From Bacteroidaceae bacterium (lineage in GTDB: Bacteria; Bacteroidota; Bacteroidia; Bacteroidales; Bacteroidaceae): DNA of 50,721 nt. The stretch spans positions 1-50,721 of the forward strand of contig JAFXVZ010000047.1 of assembly GCA_017534535.1 (NCBI GenBank), read 5' to 3'. Below the pieces are notes generated by a model. It did no database searches. It was not told the origin of the DNA and worked only from the letters and a program-made list of their open reading frames with translations. The translations under genes were made by a program, and so were the position numbers. Positions 1 to 8,251 of this stretch are shown in pieces (the stretch's first letter is position 1; the number at the start of each line of letters is the position of its first letter).

Positions 1-216
1 CTGATAACCCCAAAAAGGGGAATATCTGCTTCAATCGTCAGGATGCACCGTATTCAAATCAAATTGAAACTTGACGGTTCACATAAACTGTAATATGTAC
101 AAACCTTATCTTCAGACCAACCGGACATCAACCAAAAGGATGACGCCCGACGCTGCCTGTCCTCTGTCCATCAATCATTCATAGAACTCTCCAAATAAGC
201 TCCCCTCTCGGAAAGC
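1..216 (-). ncRNA. possible structured RNA at the left edge, runs to or past the window edge
   Basis: A near-consensus promoter just to the right points into this stretch, yet the reading frames after its expected start are all short (the longest from an ATG is about 24 codons). The 5' part of the transcript (AGAGGGGA, near 205) can pair with TCCCCTTT near the left edge, followed by GCTT with AAGC. This would give a closing stem around roughly 190-200 nt, the size and shape of a 6S-type RNA. No conserved core of RNase P, SRP or tmRNA was recognised. It could also be the leader of a gene outside the window. The RNA identity is inference. Confidence 0.3.
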
Positions 217-221
217 GGATG

Positions 222-253
222 CAAAGGTACACACTTTTTAAATTCCAACCAAA
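222..253 (-). promoter_or_regulatory. Bacteroidota-type promoter reading out of the left edge
   Basis: On the minus strand TTTG (250-253) is followed 20 bases later by TACCTTTG (222-229), an exact match to the -33/-7 pattern of the phylum. Transcription should begin near 216 and head to position 1. The promoter sits directly after the terminator of the upstream gene, so it starts a new transcription unit. Confidence 0.7.
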
Positions 254-254
254 T

Positions 255-293
255 AATTCCGGGTGTTTTTTCAATAAAAAAACACCCGGAATT
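255..293 (-). terminator. strong hairpin terminator after the EEP-family lipoprotein gene
   Basis: A perfect 17-bp stem, AATTCCGGGTGTTTTTT against its complement, with a loop of about five bases. The A/T part of the stem gives a U-run after the GC core when read on the minus strand. It lies 34 bases past the stop codon at 327 and overlaps no gene. Confidence 0.85.
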
Positions 294-326
294 ACAACAT
301 GCTGTTTTATAGCATTATACAAAACA

Positions 327-1232
327 TCATTTTTTAACCTCTACACTCACCATAACAGGGAAATGGTCAGAGGGAGTGCGTGCCACCCTGGTTTTATTAC
401 CCTCTGCATCGACAGTCTCACTATAATAGACATCGGTCAGTACACCATATTTATATATATGGAAGTCTTTTGTCAGGAAAATGTGATCAATTCTTTCATC
501 TGCGCTAGGACTTGCAGGGTTAAATGCATTATATGTGCCATTATTTATATATTTGAGGTCTGCTATGCGATAGGCGTCAGACATAATACCAGAGTTGTCA
601 ATCAAAGCGAAAGACTCGTTATGCTGATTGATATTAAAGTCGCCCGATAAGATAGCAGGCAATTTCTCAGGATTCTCTGTCACCTTCTTCAAAATCAGCT
701 TGGCACTTTCTGCCCTTGCTACCACACCGATGTGGTCCATGTGAAGATTATAGTAAATAAAAGTGAATCCACTGTCTTTCACACGGAACTTACCCCATGT
801 GCAAACACGAGGCAAAGCCGCATCCCATCCCACATTAGGCTTGTCTGTTTCCGTAGAGAGCCAGAAATCGCCATGATCGAGCATCTCAAACATATCAGTA
901 CGATAGAAAATAGCCGCAAATTCGCCTTCTTGCTTGCCATCAGAACGCCCTACACCGATATAGTCAAACCCTGGCAACCTGTCTTTCAAATCTTGCAACT
1001 GATTATATAATCCTTCTTGGGTGCCGAAAATGTCAAACCCGTGGAAACGAATCAATTGTGCCACATAATCTCGTCTTGTTGACCATCCATTTCCATTATC
1101 ATAATCACCTTGACCCTCGAAACGAATATTATAAGTAGCAAGTACAAACTTTGTAGAGCTTTCAGATTTACAACCTGTTAACACTGCAGTTACCATAGTT
1201 AAGATGCTCAAAGCTAGAAAAATCTTTCTCAT
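327..1232 (-). CDS. secreted endonuclease/exonuclease/phosphatase-family lipoprotein
   Basis: This 301-residue protein has a lipoprotein signal ending in LTGC (Cys21), so it should be anchored to a membrane and act outside the cytoplasm. The mature part is a complete DNase I-like (EEP) fold: TYN near residue 35, GTQE with Glu73, GDFN near 198 and a C-terminal SDHFP with His290, the usual metal and catalytic positions. The family hydrolyses phosphodiesters or phosphomonoesters (nucleases, sphingomyelinases, inositol phosphatases), and the substrate here cannot be told. It lies 11 bases downstream of the HMA-domain gene and probably shares its transcript, ending at the hairpin at 255-293. Confidence 0.85.
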   Translation of the reverse strand: MRKIFLALSILTMVTAVLTGCKSESSTKFVLATYNIRFEGQGDYDNGNGWSTRRDYVAQLIRFHGFDIFGTQEGLYNQLQDLKDRLPGFDYIGVGRSDGKQEGEFAAIFYRTDMFEMLDHGDFWLSTETDKPNVGWDAALPRVCTWGKFRVKDSGFTFIYYNLHMDHIGVVARAESAKLILKKVTENPEKLPAILSGDFNINQHNESFALIDNSGIMSDAYRIADLKYINNGTYNAFNPASPSADERIDHIFLTKDFHIYKYGVLTDVYYSETVDAEGNKTRVARTPSDHFPVMVSVEVKK

Positions 1233-1243
1233 AATAATACTAT

Positions 1244-1456
1244 TTAAATCTCACTTAATATATAATTACCAGCTTCCTCTGAAACGAACACTTGCAGTTC
1301 TTCCAAAGAGCGTTCTTTATCAGCAAACTCAATCTCAGCCTGTGGAGGATCCAGAGTCACCACAGCCTTCACTCCATCCATGCTATTCAATGCTTCTTCC
1401 ACATGTCTGCGACAATTCTTGCACATCATGCCTTCCACTTTGTACGTCTTTTTCAT
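1244..1456 (-). CDS. small heavy-metal-associated (HMA) domain protein
   Basis: About 70 residues that are one HMA/copper-chaperone-like domain. The metal-binding motif MMCKNC (CxxC) comes about ten residues from the start, followed by the usual helix RRHVEEALNSMDGVKAV. It probably binds a soft metal such as Cu(I) in the cytoplasm. An in-frame ATG six codons upstream (1474) exists, but a -7 box at 1477-1484 would place the transcript start near 1470, inside that extension, so the ATG at 1456 is chosen. It leads a two-gene unit with the EEP lipoprotein and is divergent from the gene at 1525. Confidence 0.8.
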   Translation of the reverse strand: MKKTYKVEGMMCKNCRRHVEEALNSMDGVKAVVTLDPPQAEIEFADKERSLEELQVFVSEEAGNYILSEI

Positions 1457-1473
1457 ATCTTTAAATGTTTTCA

Positions 1474-1504
1474 TTGCAAAGGTAATAAAAAAAAACTATC
1501 TTTG
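1474..1504. promoter_or_regulatory. overlapping divergent promoters
   Basis: Minus strand: TACCTTTG (1477-1484) serves the HMA gene, without a clear -33 box. Plus strand: TTG (1474-1476), a 20-base gap, then TATCTTTG (1497-1504) serves the gene starting at 1525. The plus -33 element lies immediately beside the minus -7 element, so the two polymerases would compete for the same DNA. Confidence 0.6.
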
Positions 1505-1524
1505 CACCTCAAATATGAAAAAAC

Positions 1525-1962
1525 ATGTGGATATTAGTCTTAAGTCTTATTGTTTTGGGCATTCTGGCCGCTTTGGCTGGCTTCATCAGAAACCGTTCGC
1601 TTCAAAAAATGATAGCAAAGGGTGAACTCGACAAAATGCCAGAAGTCAAAATGGTATTGGATTGTGGCGCTGATTCCTGTGAACTTGATGAAGGAGGAAG
1701 CTGCAATCTGGACTGTATGACACCTATTATAAAAAAAGACATCGATTACTACGATGATGAAGAGTTGGATGTCTATAAAGGCAAAGCATCTAACCAGTAC
1801 ACTGACGAAGAGGCAGAAGAATTCCGTAACGTGTTCTATACCATGCAAGAAGAAGATGTACCAGGTTGGGTGAAGAGTCTGCAACAAAGGGAACTCAACA
1901 TTCCTGACTGTATGAAAGACGAGGTCTTGATGGTACTAAGAGAAATAAGAACAAAGAAATAA
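1525..1962 (+). CDS. conserved Bacteroidales membrane-anchored protein of unknown function
   Basis: 145 residues with one N-terminal membrane segment (about residues 2-20, rich in I/L/V/A) followed by RNRSLQKM. A soluble acidic part then carries four cysteines in about 20 residues (CGADSC and CNLDC), which suggests a metal or disulfide site, and an acidic run near residues 70-80. I do not recognise a characterised family. It is nine bases upstream of tsaE, read in the same direction, and is likely co-transcribed from the promoter at 1474-1504. Confidence 0.7.
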   Translation: MWILVLSLIVLGILAALAGFIRNRSLQKMIAKGELDKMPEVKMVLDCGADSCELDEGGSCNLDCMTPIIKKDIDYYDDEELDVYKGKASNQYTDEEAEEFRNVFYTMQEEDVPGWVKSLQQRELNIPDCMKDEVLMVLREIRTKK

Positions 1963-1971
1963 CAACAAGAT

Positions 1972-2400
1972 ATGGAAACAATCAGGATTGATTCATTAGA
2001 GAAGATACATGAAGCTGCTCGCGAGTTTGTGGCTTCAATGGGTGACAACACCGTCTTTGCTTTTTATGGCAAGATGGGAGCTGGGAAGACAACATTCATC
2101 AAGGCTGTTTGCCAGGAGTTGGGTGTGACAGATAACATCACCTCTCCTACCTTTGCTATTGTCAACGAATATCGTTCTGACCTTGCTGGCGAGTTAATCT
2201 ACCACTTTGACTTCTACCGCATTAAGAAATTGGATGAAGTGTATGATATGGGTTATGAAGACTACTTTTATAGTGGTGCCATCTGTTTCATTGAATGGCC
2301 AGAGCTCATTGAAGACTTATTGCCAGGAAACACTATCAAGGTATCTATCGAAGAGGTAGAAAATGGTGCTCGCATGTTGACAATGGAAGATTTCTGCTAA
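1972..2400 (+). CDS. tsaE: tRNA threonylcarbamoyladenosine biosynthesis ATPase TsaE
   Basis: A 142-residue P-loop protein of normal TsaE length. Walker A is GKMGAGKT (residues 33-40), followed by the family's [10 protein letters not shown] and the HFDFYR segment. TsaE works with TsaB and TsaD to place the threonylcarbamoyl group on A37 of ANN-decoding tRNAs, using ATP to reset the complex in the cytoplasm. It lies between an unknown membrane protein and a small Imm17-like gene in one plus-strand unit. Confidence 0.92.
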   Translation: METIRIDSLEKIHEAAREFVASMGDNTVFAFYGKMGAGKTTFIKAVCQELGVTDNITSPTFAIVNEYRSDLAGELIYHFDFYRIKKLDEVYDMGYEDYFYSGAICFIEWPELIEDLLPGNTIKVSIEEVENGARMLTMEDFC

Positions 2401-2412
2401 ACACTCCAAGCT

Positions 2413-2628
2413 ATGGCTAAATATTTCATGATGATTATCTTTGCCGTTACGGGTTTGATATCTGCATTGGCTTCCATCTTCAATTGGGATTGGTTCTTTA
2501 CTGCTCAGAATGCCCAATATGCCGTCAAGCGATTTGGAAGACAACAATCTCGTCTTATCTATGGTCTTTTGGGTATGGCACTCGTAGCTATGTCCATATA
2601 TTTTTACCTAAGCACTACGGGCAAGTGA
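2413..2628 (+). CDS. small two-helix membrane protein, Imm17-like
   Basis: 71 residues with two predicted membrane helices: about 5-24 (IIFAVTGLISALASIF) and 50-66 (YGLLGMALVAMSIYFYL). The linker contains FGRQQSRLIYGLLG. Length and pattern resemble proteins annotated as immunity 17 family, a name from toxin-immunity predictions. No toxin gene is near, so a protective role is not supported here. It starts 12 bases after tsaE and is probably read with it. Confidence 0.7.
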   Translation: MAKYFMMIIFAVTGLISALASIFNWDWFFTAQNAQYAVKRFGRQQSRLIYGLLGMALVAMSIYFYLSTTGK

Positions 2629-2651
2629 CAACCAATCTTTATTCTCACATT

Positions 2652-2849
2652 CAATTGCTTCAAGCTGAAGACTTGATTAGTTGAAGTAATTGGGCCATTT
2701 ACTTGAAGCAATCGCTCTAATTCTCGAGGGAATTATGAAGCCCGCTCGGAGGGGATGAACGGTCAGGTCAGAGCTGAACACTTGCCAAGTCGAAGCTGAG
2801 CTCTTGTCAGAAGCTATCTCACACTGAGTTTATTAGAAGCATCGCACTT
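2652..2849. repeat. array of about nine degenerate 22-base tandem repeats
   Basis: Cut into 22-base units from 2652, a GAAG-like core returns at nearly the same place: 2683, 2705, 2792 and 2836, with variants elsewhere. Neighbouring units are most alike (2674-2695 with 2696-2717; 2762-2783 with 2784-2805). The unit at 2718 carries the AATTCTCGAGGGAATT dyad also seen near 29.95 kb. Units are too diverged for a CRISPR or a recent tandem duplication, and no coding frame fits the region. This accounts for most of the gap between 2628 and 2947. Confidence 0.5.
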
Positions 2850-2882
2850 GCTTGGGCATTATACCTTATTAAGCCAAGAAAA

Positions 2883-2920
2883 AACGGCAATTATCCTTAT
2901 TTTCAAGAAAAGTTGCCGTT
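2883..2920 (-). terminator. hairpin terminator for the dnaE-trxA-hypothetical unit
   Basis: AACGGCAA (2883-2890) pairs with TTGCCGTT (2913-2920) around a 22-base loop. On the minus strand the stem is followed by a run of T. It lies 27 bases past the stop at 2947. Confidence 0.6.
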
Positions 2921-2946
2921 ATGCATTGTAAGGGACAAAAAACTTA

Positions 2947-3270
2947 TTATCCCAGAGAATCTGCATATTCCATCTCTCCCTGTACCACAAAGAGAATGTC
3001 ATCATGCTCATATTCTCCGATTTCATCTTTCTTAGCCTCCTTGATGACATAGTCAACGATTTTATCCAAATCAATGTCCACAAATCCTTCATCATCAGGC
3101 TCGACATCAAGTATGCCACTATTGGCATAATACTCGTCAATCACATCAAGGAAATAATACAACTCATCATCTGAGAATTTTTCCTTCAACTCCTGTGGCA
3201 GATAACTTTTAATGAACTCTATGGTCTTCTCGTCATCCAGGTCATCAGCCAAAAACTCGTCATCAGCCAT
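2947..3270 (-). CDS. acidic conserved hypothetical protein
   Basis: 107 residues, strongly acidic, with no signal peptide and no membrane segment, so likely cytoplasmic. It starts MADDEFLADDLDDEK and includes FVDIDLDKIVDYVIKEAKKD. No family with a known activity is recognised. It begins three bases after the trxA stop codon, so the two are probably translated from one message, and a hairpin follows it. Confidence 0.7.
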   Translation of the reverse strand: MADDEFLADDLDDEKTIEFIKSYLPQELKEKFSDDELYYFLDVIDEYYANSGILDVEPDDEGFVDIDLDKIVDYVIKEAKKDEIGEYEHDDILFVVQGEMEYADSLG

Positions 3271-3273
3271 AAC

Positions 3274-3591
3274 TTACAGCAAAGATTCAATTTTCTGAAC
3301 AAAAACAGGCTTTGGCGCGGAGCCCACCTGCTTATCAACCAACTGACCGTCCTTAAAGAACAAAATGGTAGGAATGTTACGAATGCCGAACTCAGCAGTA
3401 AGGTCTTCGTTATCATCCACATTGCACTTGCCGATTACTACTTTGCCTTCGTATTCAGCGGCTAACTCATCAATCACGGGGCCTACCATGCGGCATGGTC
3501 CACACCAAGTAGCCCAAAAATCAATCACTACAGGCTTGCTGGTATCAGCCATCAGCTCTTTGTAGTTCGCATCTGTAATTTCTAATGCCAT
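3274..3591 (-). CDS. trxA: thioredoxin
   Basis: 105 residues, a full single-domain thioredoxin. The active site is WCGPC (Cys30 and Cys33), preceded by VIDFWAT, with the cis-proline region at NIPTILFF. It reduces cytoplasmic disulfides with thioredoxin reductase. There is no signal peptide. It sits 62 bases downstream of dnaE on the same strand. A poor -7-like sequence in that gap leaves open whether it has its own promoter. Confidence 0.93.
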   Translation of the reverse strand: MALEITDANYKELMADTSKPVVIDFWATWCGPCRMVGPVIDELAAEYEGKVVIGKCNVDDNEDLTAEFGIRNIPTILFFKDGQLVDKQVGSAPKPVFVQKIESLL

Positions 3592-3653
3592 CTCTATACA
3601 ATTTTAAAATTAATAAATGATATATTTCATATCTTGCAAACATCATGCCAACG

Positions 3654-6600
3654 TCAGTTGACGTGATAAGAAACATTCTCTATATTGTCCAGGAAAGATA
3701 TCAGCTCTCTGCCAACAGCCACTTTGACAGGGTGTGACACCATATCCACTGCCATCTTTGAATCTGTATCTTGAATCTTCATACAAAGATCAGCATTTCC
3801 TGGATGGAGACGACAAACCTCAGCCAAGCTTTCCACCAAAGATTCGTCAATTACTTTCAAAGGTAATGTGATGGTAAATTTCTGAATCACGTTGTCCTTT
3901 ACATCAGACAACAACTCCACCTTATTTATTTTAAGTTCCAAATTCTCAGGTTTCCACTTACTTGGTTCTAACTTCGCATGGATAAGTACCAACATTTTCT
4001 CCTGCACGAATCCCTGATAAACAGCCCAATCATTCCTCCAAAAAGGAATCTCTGCATTGCCAGTAAAGTCTTCAATTCTAACAATGCCGTATGGATCACC
4101 CTTCTTGCTGACACCCTTACGCAAGCCCACAACCATACCGCCAAAGGTCAGTTCCTCACGATCTTTCAGAGCTTTCAGGTCTTCCAACTCCTTCATGCCT
4201 GTATTGCAAACATGCTCTAAGATAATACGATACTCATCCAATGGATGTGCAGAAAGATAGATACCCACCAAATCACGTTCGCGATTCAGTCTTTCCAAAT
4301 CACTCCATGGCTCAGCCTCTGGAATTGGAGGTGTGGCAATCTCAACAGCATCATCTCCACCAAAAAGAGAATTCTTCATCTCATTCTGTTCCAGCTGATA
4401 AGTCTGTCCATAACGGACTAAAGTATCGAGGAACATCTCACCTTTAGCATTCAAACCAAAGAAACGCTCGCGTGCGATACCAAAGCTATCAAATCCACCA
4501 CACAAAGCCAAGCTCTCATATGCCTTACGATTAACAGCTGACATGTTAACACGTTGAGCAAAATCAAAGATATCCTTATACGGACCATTCTTCGTACGTT
4601 CATCGATAATCGCCTCAGCAGCAGCATTTCCCATACCTTTAACAGCAGCTAATCCGAAACGTATCTCGCCTTTCTTATTCACACCAAATTTTTGATAACT
4701 CTCATTCACATCAGGGCCTAATGTGGCAATGCCCATCGCCTTACACTCATCCATCAACTTGGTGATTTCCTTGATATCATCCTTCCTTCTACTCATGATA
4801 GCTGCCATGAACTCAGGAGGATAGTTCGCCTTGAGATATGCTGTCTGGAATGCCACCCAAGAATAGCAAGCAGCATGAGACTTGTTGAACGCATAAGAAG
4901 CAAACTTCTCCCAATCTGCCCAAATCTTCTCAAGCACCTTAGGATCATGTCCATTCTTCTGACCACCCTCAATGAATTTGGGCTTCATCTCGTCAACAAT
5001 CTTCTTTTTCTTCTTACCCATCGCCTTACGCAAGGCATCACTCTCACCACGGGTAAAGTTTGCCAACTGACGAGAAAGCAACATCACCTGTTCCTGATAA
5101 ACTGTAATGCCATAAGTATCCTTCAGGTATTTTTCCATACAAGGAAGGTCATAGGTAATCTTCTCCCTACCAGACTTGCGAGCAATGAAAGCAGGGATAT
5201 AGTCCATAGGCCCAGGACGATAGAGGGCATTCATGGCGATAAGATCCTCAAATACCGTGGGCTTCAGTTGCCTCAGGTAAGTCTGCATACCCTGCGACTC
5301 AAACTGGAATGTACCAATCGTCCTACCCTCTTGATACAGCTGATATGTCTTAGGGTCATCCATAGGGATATTATCCAAATCAATATCTATACCCCTTGTC
5401 AACTTGATATTAGCCACAGCTTCCTTCAACTCAGACAAAGTCTTCAAACCCAAAAAGTCCATCTTGATTAAACCTGTAGATTCAATCACATGACCATCAT
5501 ATTGCGTACAATTCGTCTTCGTATCCTTGAAATCAGGGTCATCAGCTGTAGACACAGGAACTACGTCACTGATAGGTAGCGAACTAATAATGAAACCACA
5601 AGCGTGAATTCCTGAACCTCTGACATTTCCCTCTAACATTTTGGCGTACTGGATGGTATGCCTCAGTTTGGGGTCAGATGATTTCTCCGCTTCCTGCAAT
5701 TCAGGGGTACACTTGATGGCATTAGGCAAATTCATTTTCATCCCATCAGGCAAACGATCTGGAATGGCTTTCACCAATTCATTCGCCACTTGCAAAGGCA
5801 CTTTCTCCACGCGAGCCACATCCTTCAAGGAGTTCTTAGTCGCCATTGTGGCATAAGTAATAATGTGGGCACAATTCTCATGTCCGTATTTGTCTTCCAC
5901 CCACTTCAAAACCTTGCCTCGACCATCATCATCGAAGTCTGTATCAATATCAGGTAAAGAAATACGGTCAGGATTCAAGAAACGCTCAAACAGCAAATCA
6001 TATTTCAAAGGGTCAATCTTTGTGATACCCAAACAATAAGCCACCACAGAACCAGCAGCAGAACCCCTACCTGGGCCGACCATCACTCCCAATTCATCAC
6101 GAGCAGAATTGATGAAGTCTTGCACAATCAGGAAGTAACCCGGGAAACCCATTGTCTTCATAATATGCAACTCAAACTTCACACGCTCTGCTACATCGTC
6201 AGGTAAGGGATCTCCATATAATCTTCTTGCGCCTTTATAAGCCAGTTCTGCCAAATAGTCGGCTTCAAACTTAATACGATACAGTTTCTCATAACCACCC
6301 AGCTTGGCAATTTTCTTCTTCCCAGCATCTTCAGGCAACTGGTTCTGACCATTCTCATCGCTGGTAAACTCGTCATATAGTTGCTGCTCTGTAAACTTTC
6401 TGCGCCATTCTTCTTCTGTTCCAAATGACTCAGGAATGGGAAAGAAAGGCATGATGGGGTCATGGTCAAGGCTATACACCTCTACCTTATCAAGAATCTC
6501 TAATGTGTTTGACAATGCTTCAGGCACATCAGCAAACACTTCATTCATTTCCTCACGCGTCTTGAACCACTCTTGCTTTGAGTATAGCATACGTGATGGG

Positions 6601-7364
6601 TCATCTAAGTCCTTCTGGGTAGCCAAACAAAGCAAATGATCATGAGCCTCGGCATTATCTTGGTCCACGAAATGGCTATCATTTGTACAAACCAACTTGA
6701 TGCCATATTCTTTCGCCAACTCAATAATTACTTTATTCGCTTTCTGTTGTAAAGGGAAAGTTTCTCTGTTTGCTCTAAACGATGGGTCTGGATTTTTCAC
6801 CTCATGACGTTGTAACTCCAAGTAATAATCATCACCAAACAGGTTATAGTACCACTCTATAGCCTCTCTTGCTCCCTCAACATCTCCTTTCAGAATCTTT
6901 GCAGGCACCTCACCTGCCAGACAAGCAGAACACACAATCAAGTCTTCGTGATATTGCTCCAAATCAAACCTGTCAGTACGAGGACGATTGTAAAAGCCAT
7001 CCACCCAGGCATTCGACACCAGTTTAATGAGATTCTTGTATCCTCGCTCATTCTTAGCCAAAACTATCAAGTGATATCCACCTCGATCATCCTTATCCTT
7101 TACCTCTTTACGACCATGTCGAGTTACATACATCTCACAACCGAAGATAGGCTTGAATGGTTCCAATCCCTCCTTCCTGCGCTTTCCGTTCACTTCCAGG
7201 CAATAGTCATGAAACTCTTTGATACCAAACATCACACCATGATCGGTAATAGCCATGCCTTTCATGCCATCAGCAATGGCTTTATCCACCAGCTTTTTGA
7301 TGCTCGCCTGTCCATCAAGCAAAGAATAATACGTATGTACATGTAAGTGAACAAAATCTATCAT
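3654..7364 (-). CDS. dnaE: DNA polymerase III subunit alpha
   Basis: About 1236 residues. The N-terminal PHP domain starts FVHLHVHTYYSLLDG. The polymerase core contains GPGRGSAAGS and the catalytic PDIDTDFDDD. The finger and tandem helix-hairpin-helix region follows (YRPGPMDYIPAFI), then a C-terminal OB-fold near residues 1030-1130. This is the replicative polymerase. The start is set at the ATG that gives MIDFVHLH, which fits relatives; an ATG three codons upstream (7373) is also possible. A promoter lies just upstream and is divergent from psd. Confidence 0.95.
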   Translation of the reverse strand: MIDFVHLHVHTYYSLLDGQASIKKLVDKAIADGMKGMAITDHGVMFGIKEFHDYCLEVNGKRRKEGLEPFKPIFGCEMYVTRHGRKEVKDKDDRGGYHLIVLAKNERGYKNLIKLVSNAWVDGFYNRPRTDRFDLEQYHEDLIVCSACLAGEVPAKILKGDVEGAREAIEWYYNLFGDDYYLELQRHEVKNPDPSFRANRETFPLQQKANKVIIELAKEYGIKLVCTNDSHFVDQDNAEAHDHLLCLATQKDLDDPSRMLYSKQEWFKTREEMNEVFADVPEALSNTLEILDKVEVYSLDHDPIMPFFPIPESFGTEEEWRRKFTEQQLYDEFTSDENGQNQLPEDAGKKKIAKLGGYEKLYRIKFEADYLAELAYKGARRLYGDPLPDDVAERVKFELHIMKTMGFPGYFLIVQDFINSARDELGVMVGPGRGSAAGSVVAYCLGITKIDPLKYDLLFERFLNPDRISLPDIDTDFDDDGRGKVLKWVEDKYGHENCAHIITYATMATKNSLKDVARVEKVPLQVANELVKAIPDRLPDGMKMNLPNAIKCTPELQEAEKSSDPKLRHTIQYAKMLEGNVRGSGIHACGFIISSLPISDVVPVSTADDPDFKDTKTNCTQYDGHVIESTGLIKMDFLGLKTLSELKEAVANIKLTRGIDIDLDNIPMDDPKTYQLYQEGRTIGTFQFESQGMQTYLRQLKPTVFEDLIAMNALYRPGPMDYIPAFIARKSGREKITYDLPCMEKYLKDTYGITVYQEQVMLLSRQLANFTRGESDALRKAMGKKKKKIVDEMKPKFIEGGQKNGHDPKVLEKIWADWEKFASYAFNKSHAACYSWVAFQTAYLKANYPPEFMAAIMSRRKDDIKEITKLMDECKAMGIATLGPDVNESYQKFGVNKKGEIRFGLAAVKGMGNAAAEAIIDERTKNGPYKDIFDFAQRVNMSAVNRKAYESLALCGGFDSFGIARERFFGLNAKGEMFLDTLVRYGQTYQLEQNEMKNSLFGGDDAVEIATPPIPEAEPWSDLERLNRERDLVGIYLSAHPLDEYRIILEHVCNTGMKELEDLKALKDREELTFGGMVVGLRKGVSKKGDPYGIVRIEDFTGNAEIPFWRNDWAVYQGFVQEKMLVLIHAKLEPSKWKPENLELKINKVELLSDVKDNVIQKFTITLPLKVIDESLVESLAEVCRLHPGNADLCMKIQDTDSKMAVDMVSHPVKVAVGRELISFLDNIENVSYHVN

Positions 7365-7395
7365 ACAACTCAAAACAATTAGTGATTTCAGTTTT

Positions 7396-7427
7396 CAAAT
7401 GTACAACGCTTCTCGCTATTCCCCAAA
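7396..7427 (-). promoter_or_regulatory. promoter of dnaE
   Basis: Minus strand: TTTG (7424-7427), 20 bases, then TACATTTG (7396-7403). The expected transcript start near 7389 gives a leader of about 16-25 bases. Confidence 0.65.
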
Positions 7428-7472
7428 AAAAATGAAGAAAAGTTATCAACAGCTTGATTTCTGCCCAAAATA

Positions 7473-7504
7473 TTTGCTTAGTCTTTAAAATAAGCTTAAT
7501 TTTG
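7473..7504 (+). promoter_or_regulatory. promoter of the psd-pssA operon
   Basis: TTTG (7473-7476), 20 bases, then TAATTTTG (7497-7504), an exact fit to the phylum pattern. The leader to the psd ATG would be about 50 bases. Confidence 0.65.
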
Positions 7505-7561
7505 CAGTTGGTTTTGATTTAACCTTTTAAAATAAGATGCCGAAAGCTATTTTGACAAGTA

Positions 7562-8239
7562 ATGAAAAGGCTTAAGAAGATACATATACACCGTGAAGGT
7601 ACACACACTCTGATTGGTGGCTTTCTTGGATTATTGTTGCTGAATGTAGCACTGTTTTATGGATTTGAAACAAAAATCCCGTTTTATATCGTCTTTGGCG
7701 TAAGCGTCATCGTATATGCCATTGTAGTGAATTTTTTCCGTTGCCCTATCCGATTGTTTGGCAATGATACGACAAAAACCGTTGTAGCGCCTGCTGATGG
7801 CAAAGTGGTGGTAGTGGAAGAGGTAGAAGAGAACGAGTACTTCCATGACAAACGCATTCAGGTATCTATCTTCATGAGTCTTACGAATGTACATGCCAAC
7901 TGGTATCCTGTGGATGGTACAGTGAAGTTAGTTGGTCACCAGAACGGCAAGTTTATGAAGGCATGGCTTCCCAAAGCCAGTCTGGATAATGAGCGCTCCA
8001 CTATTGTCATTGAAACCCCAGAAGGAGTGGAGATTTTAGTACGCCAGATAGCTGGTGCGATGGCAAGACGTATCGTTACCTATGCTATTCCTGGTGACGC
8101 ATGCTATATCGACGAGCACTTGGGCTTCATTAAGTTTGGTTCTCGTGTGGATGTATTTCTCCCACTTGGCACTGATGTCAAGGTAGCATTAGGTCAATCA
8201 ACCACAGGCAATCAAACTATCATCGCCAACTTAGCATAA
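7562..8239 (+). CDS. psd: phosphatidylserine decarboxylase, short form
   Basis: 225 residues, the length of the compact Psd form. Two membrane segments lie near residues 17-60, followed by [10 protein letters not shown] and [11 protein letters not shown]. The self-cleavage site is FGS with Ser194, which would become the pyruvoyl cofactor of the small C-terminal subunit. It converts phosphatidylserine to phosphatidylethanolamine at the inner membrane. It is followed after 12 bases by pssA, which makes its substrate, so the operon encodes the last two steps of PE synthesis. Confidence 0.93.
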   Translation: MKRLKKIHIHREGTHTLIGGFLGLLLLNVALFYGFETKIPFYIVFGVSVIVYAIVVNFFRCPIRLFGNDTTKTVVAPADGKVVVVEEVEENEYFHDKRIQVSIFMSLTNVHANWYPVDGTVKLVGHQNGKFMKAWLPKASLDNERSTIVIETPEGVEILVRQIAGAMARRIVTYAIPGDACYIDEHLGFIKFGSRVDVFLPLGTDVKVALGQSTTGNQTIIANLA

Positions 8240-8251
8240 ACATTCGACATC

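Noticed and set aside
2652-2849. CRISPR-like look of the 22-base arrays
   Set aside because: No unit is kept identical, there are no unique spacers between constant repeats, and no cas gene is near.
4875-5471. A 198-codon plus-strand frame opposite dnaE
   Set aside because: It lies wholly inside dnaE in the opposite strand, has no recognisable family or promoter, and composition follows from the dnaE codons.
7442-7450. TTATCAACA as a DnaA box between dnaE and psd
   Set aside because: A single near-match with no cluster and no dnaA gene; it is not evidence for an origin.
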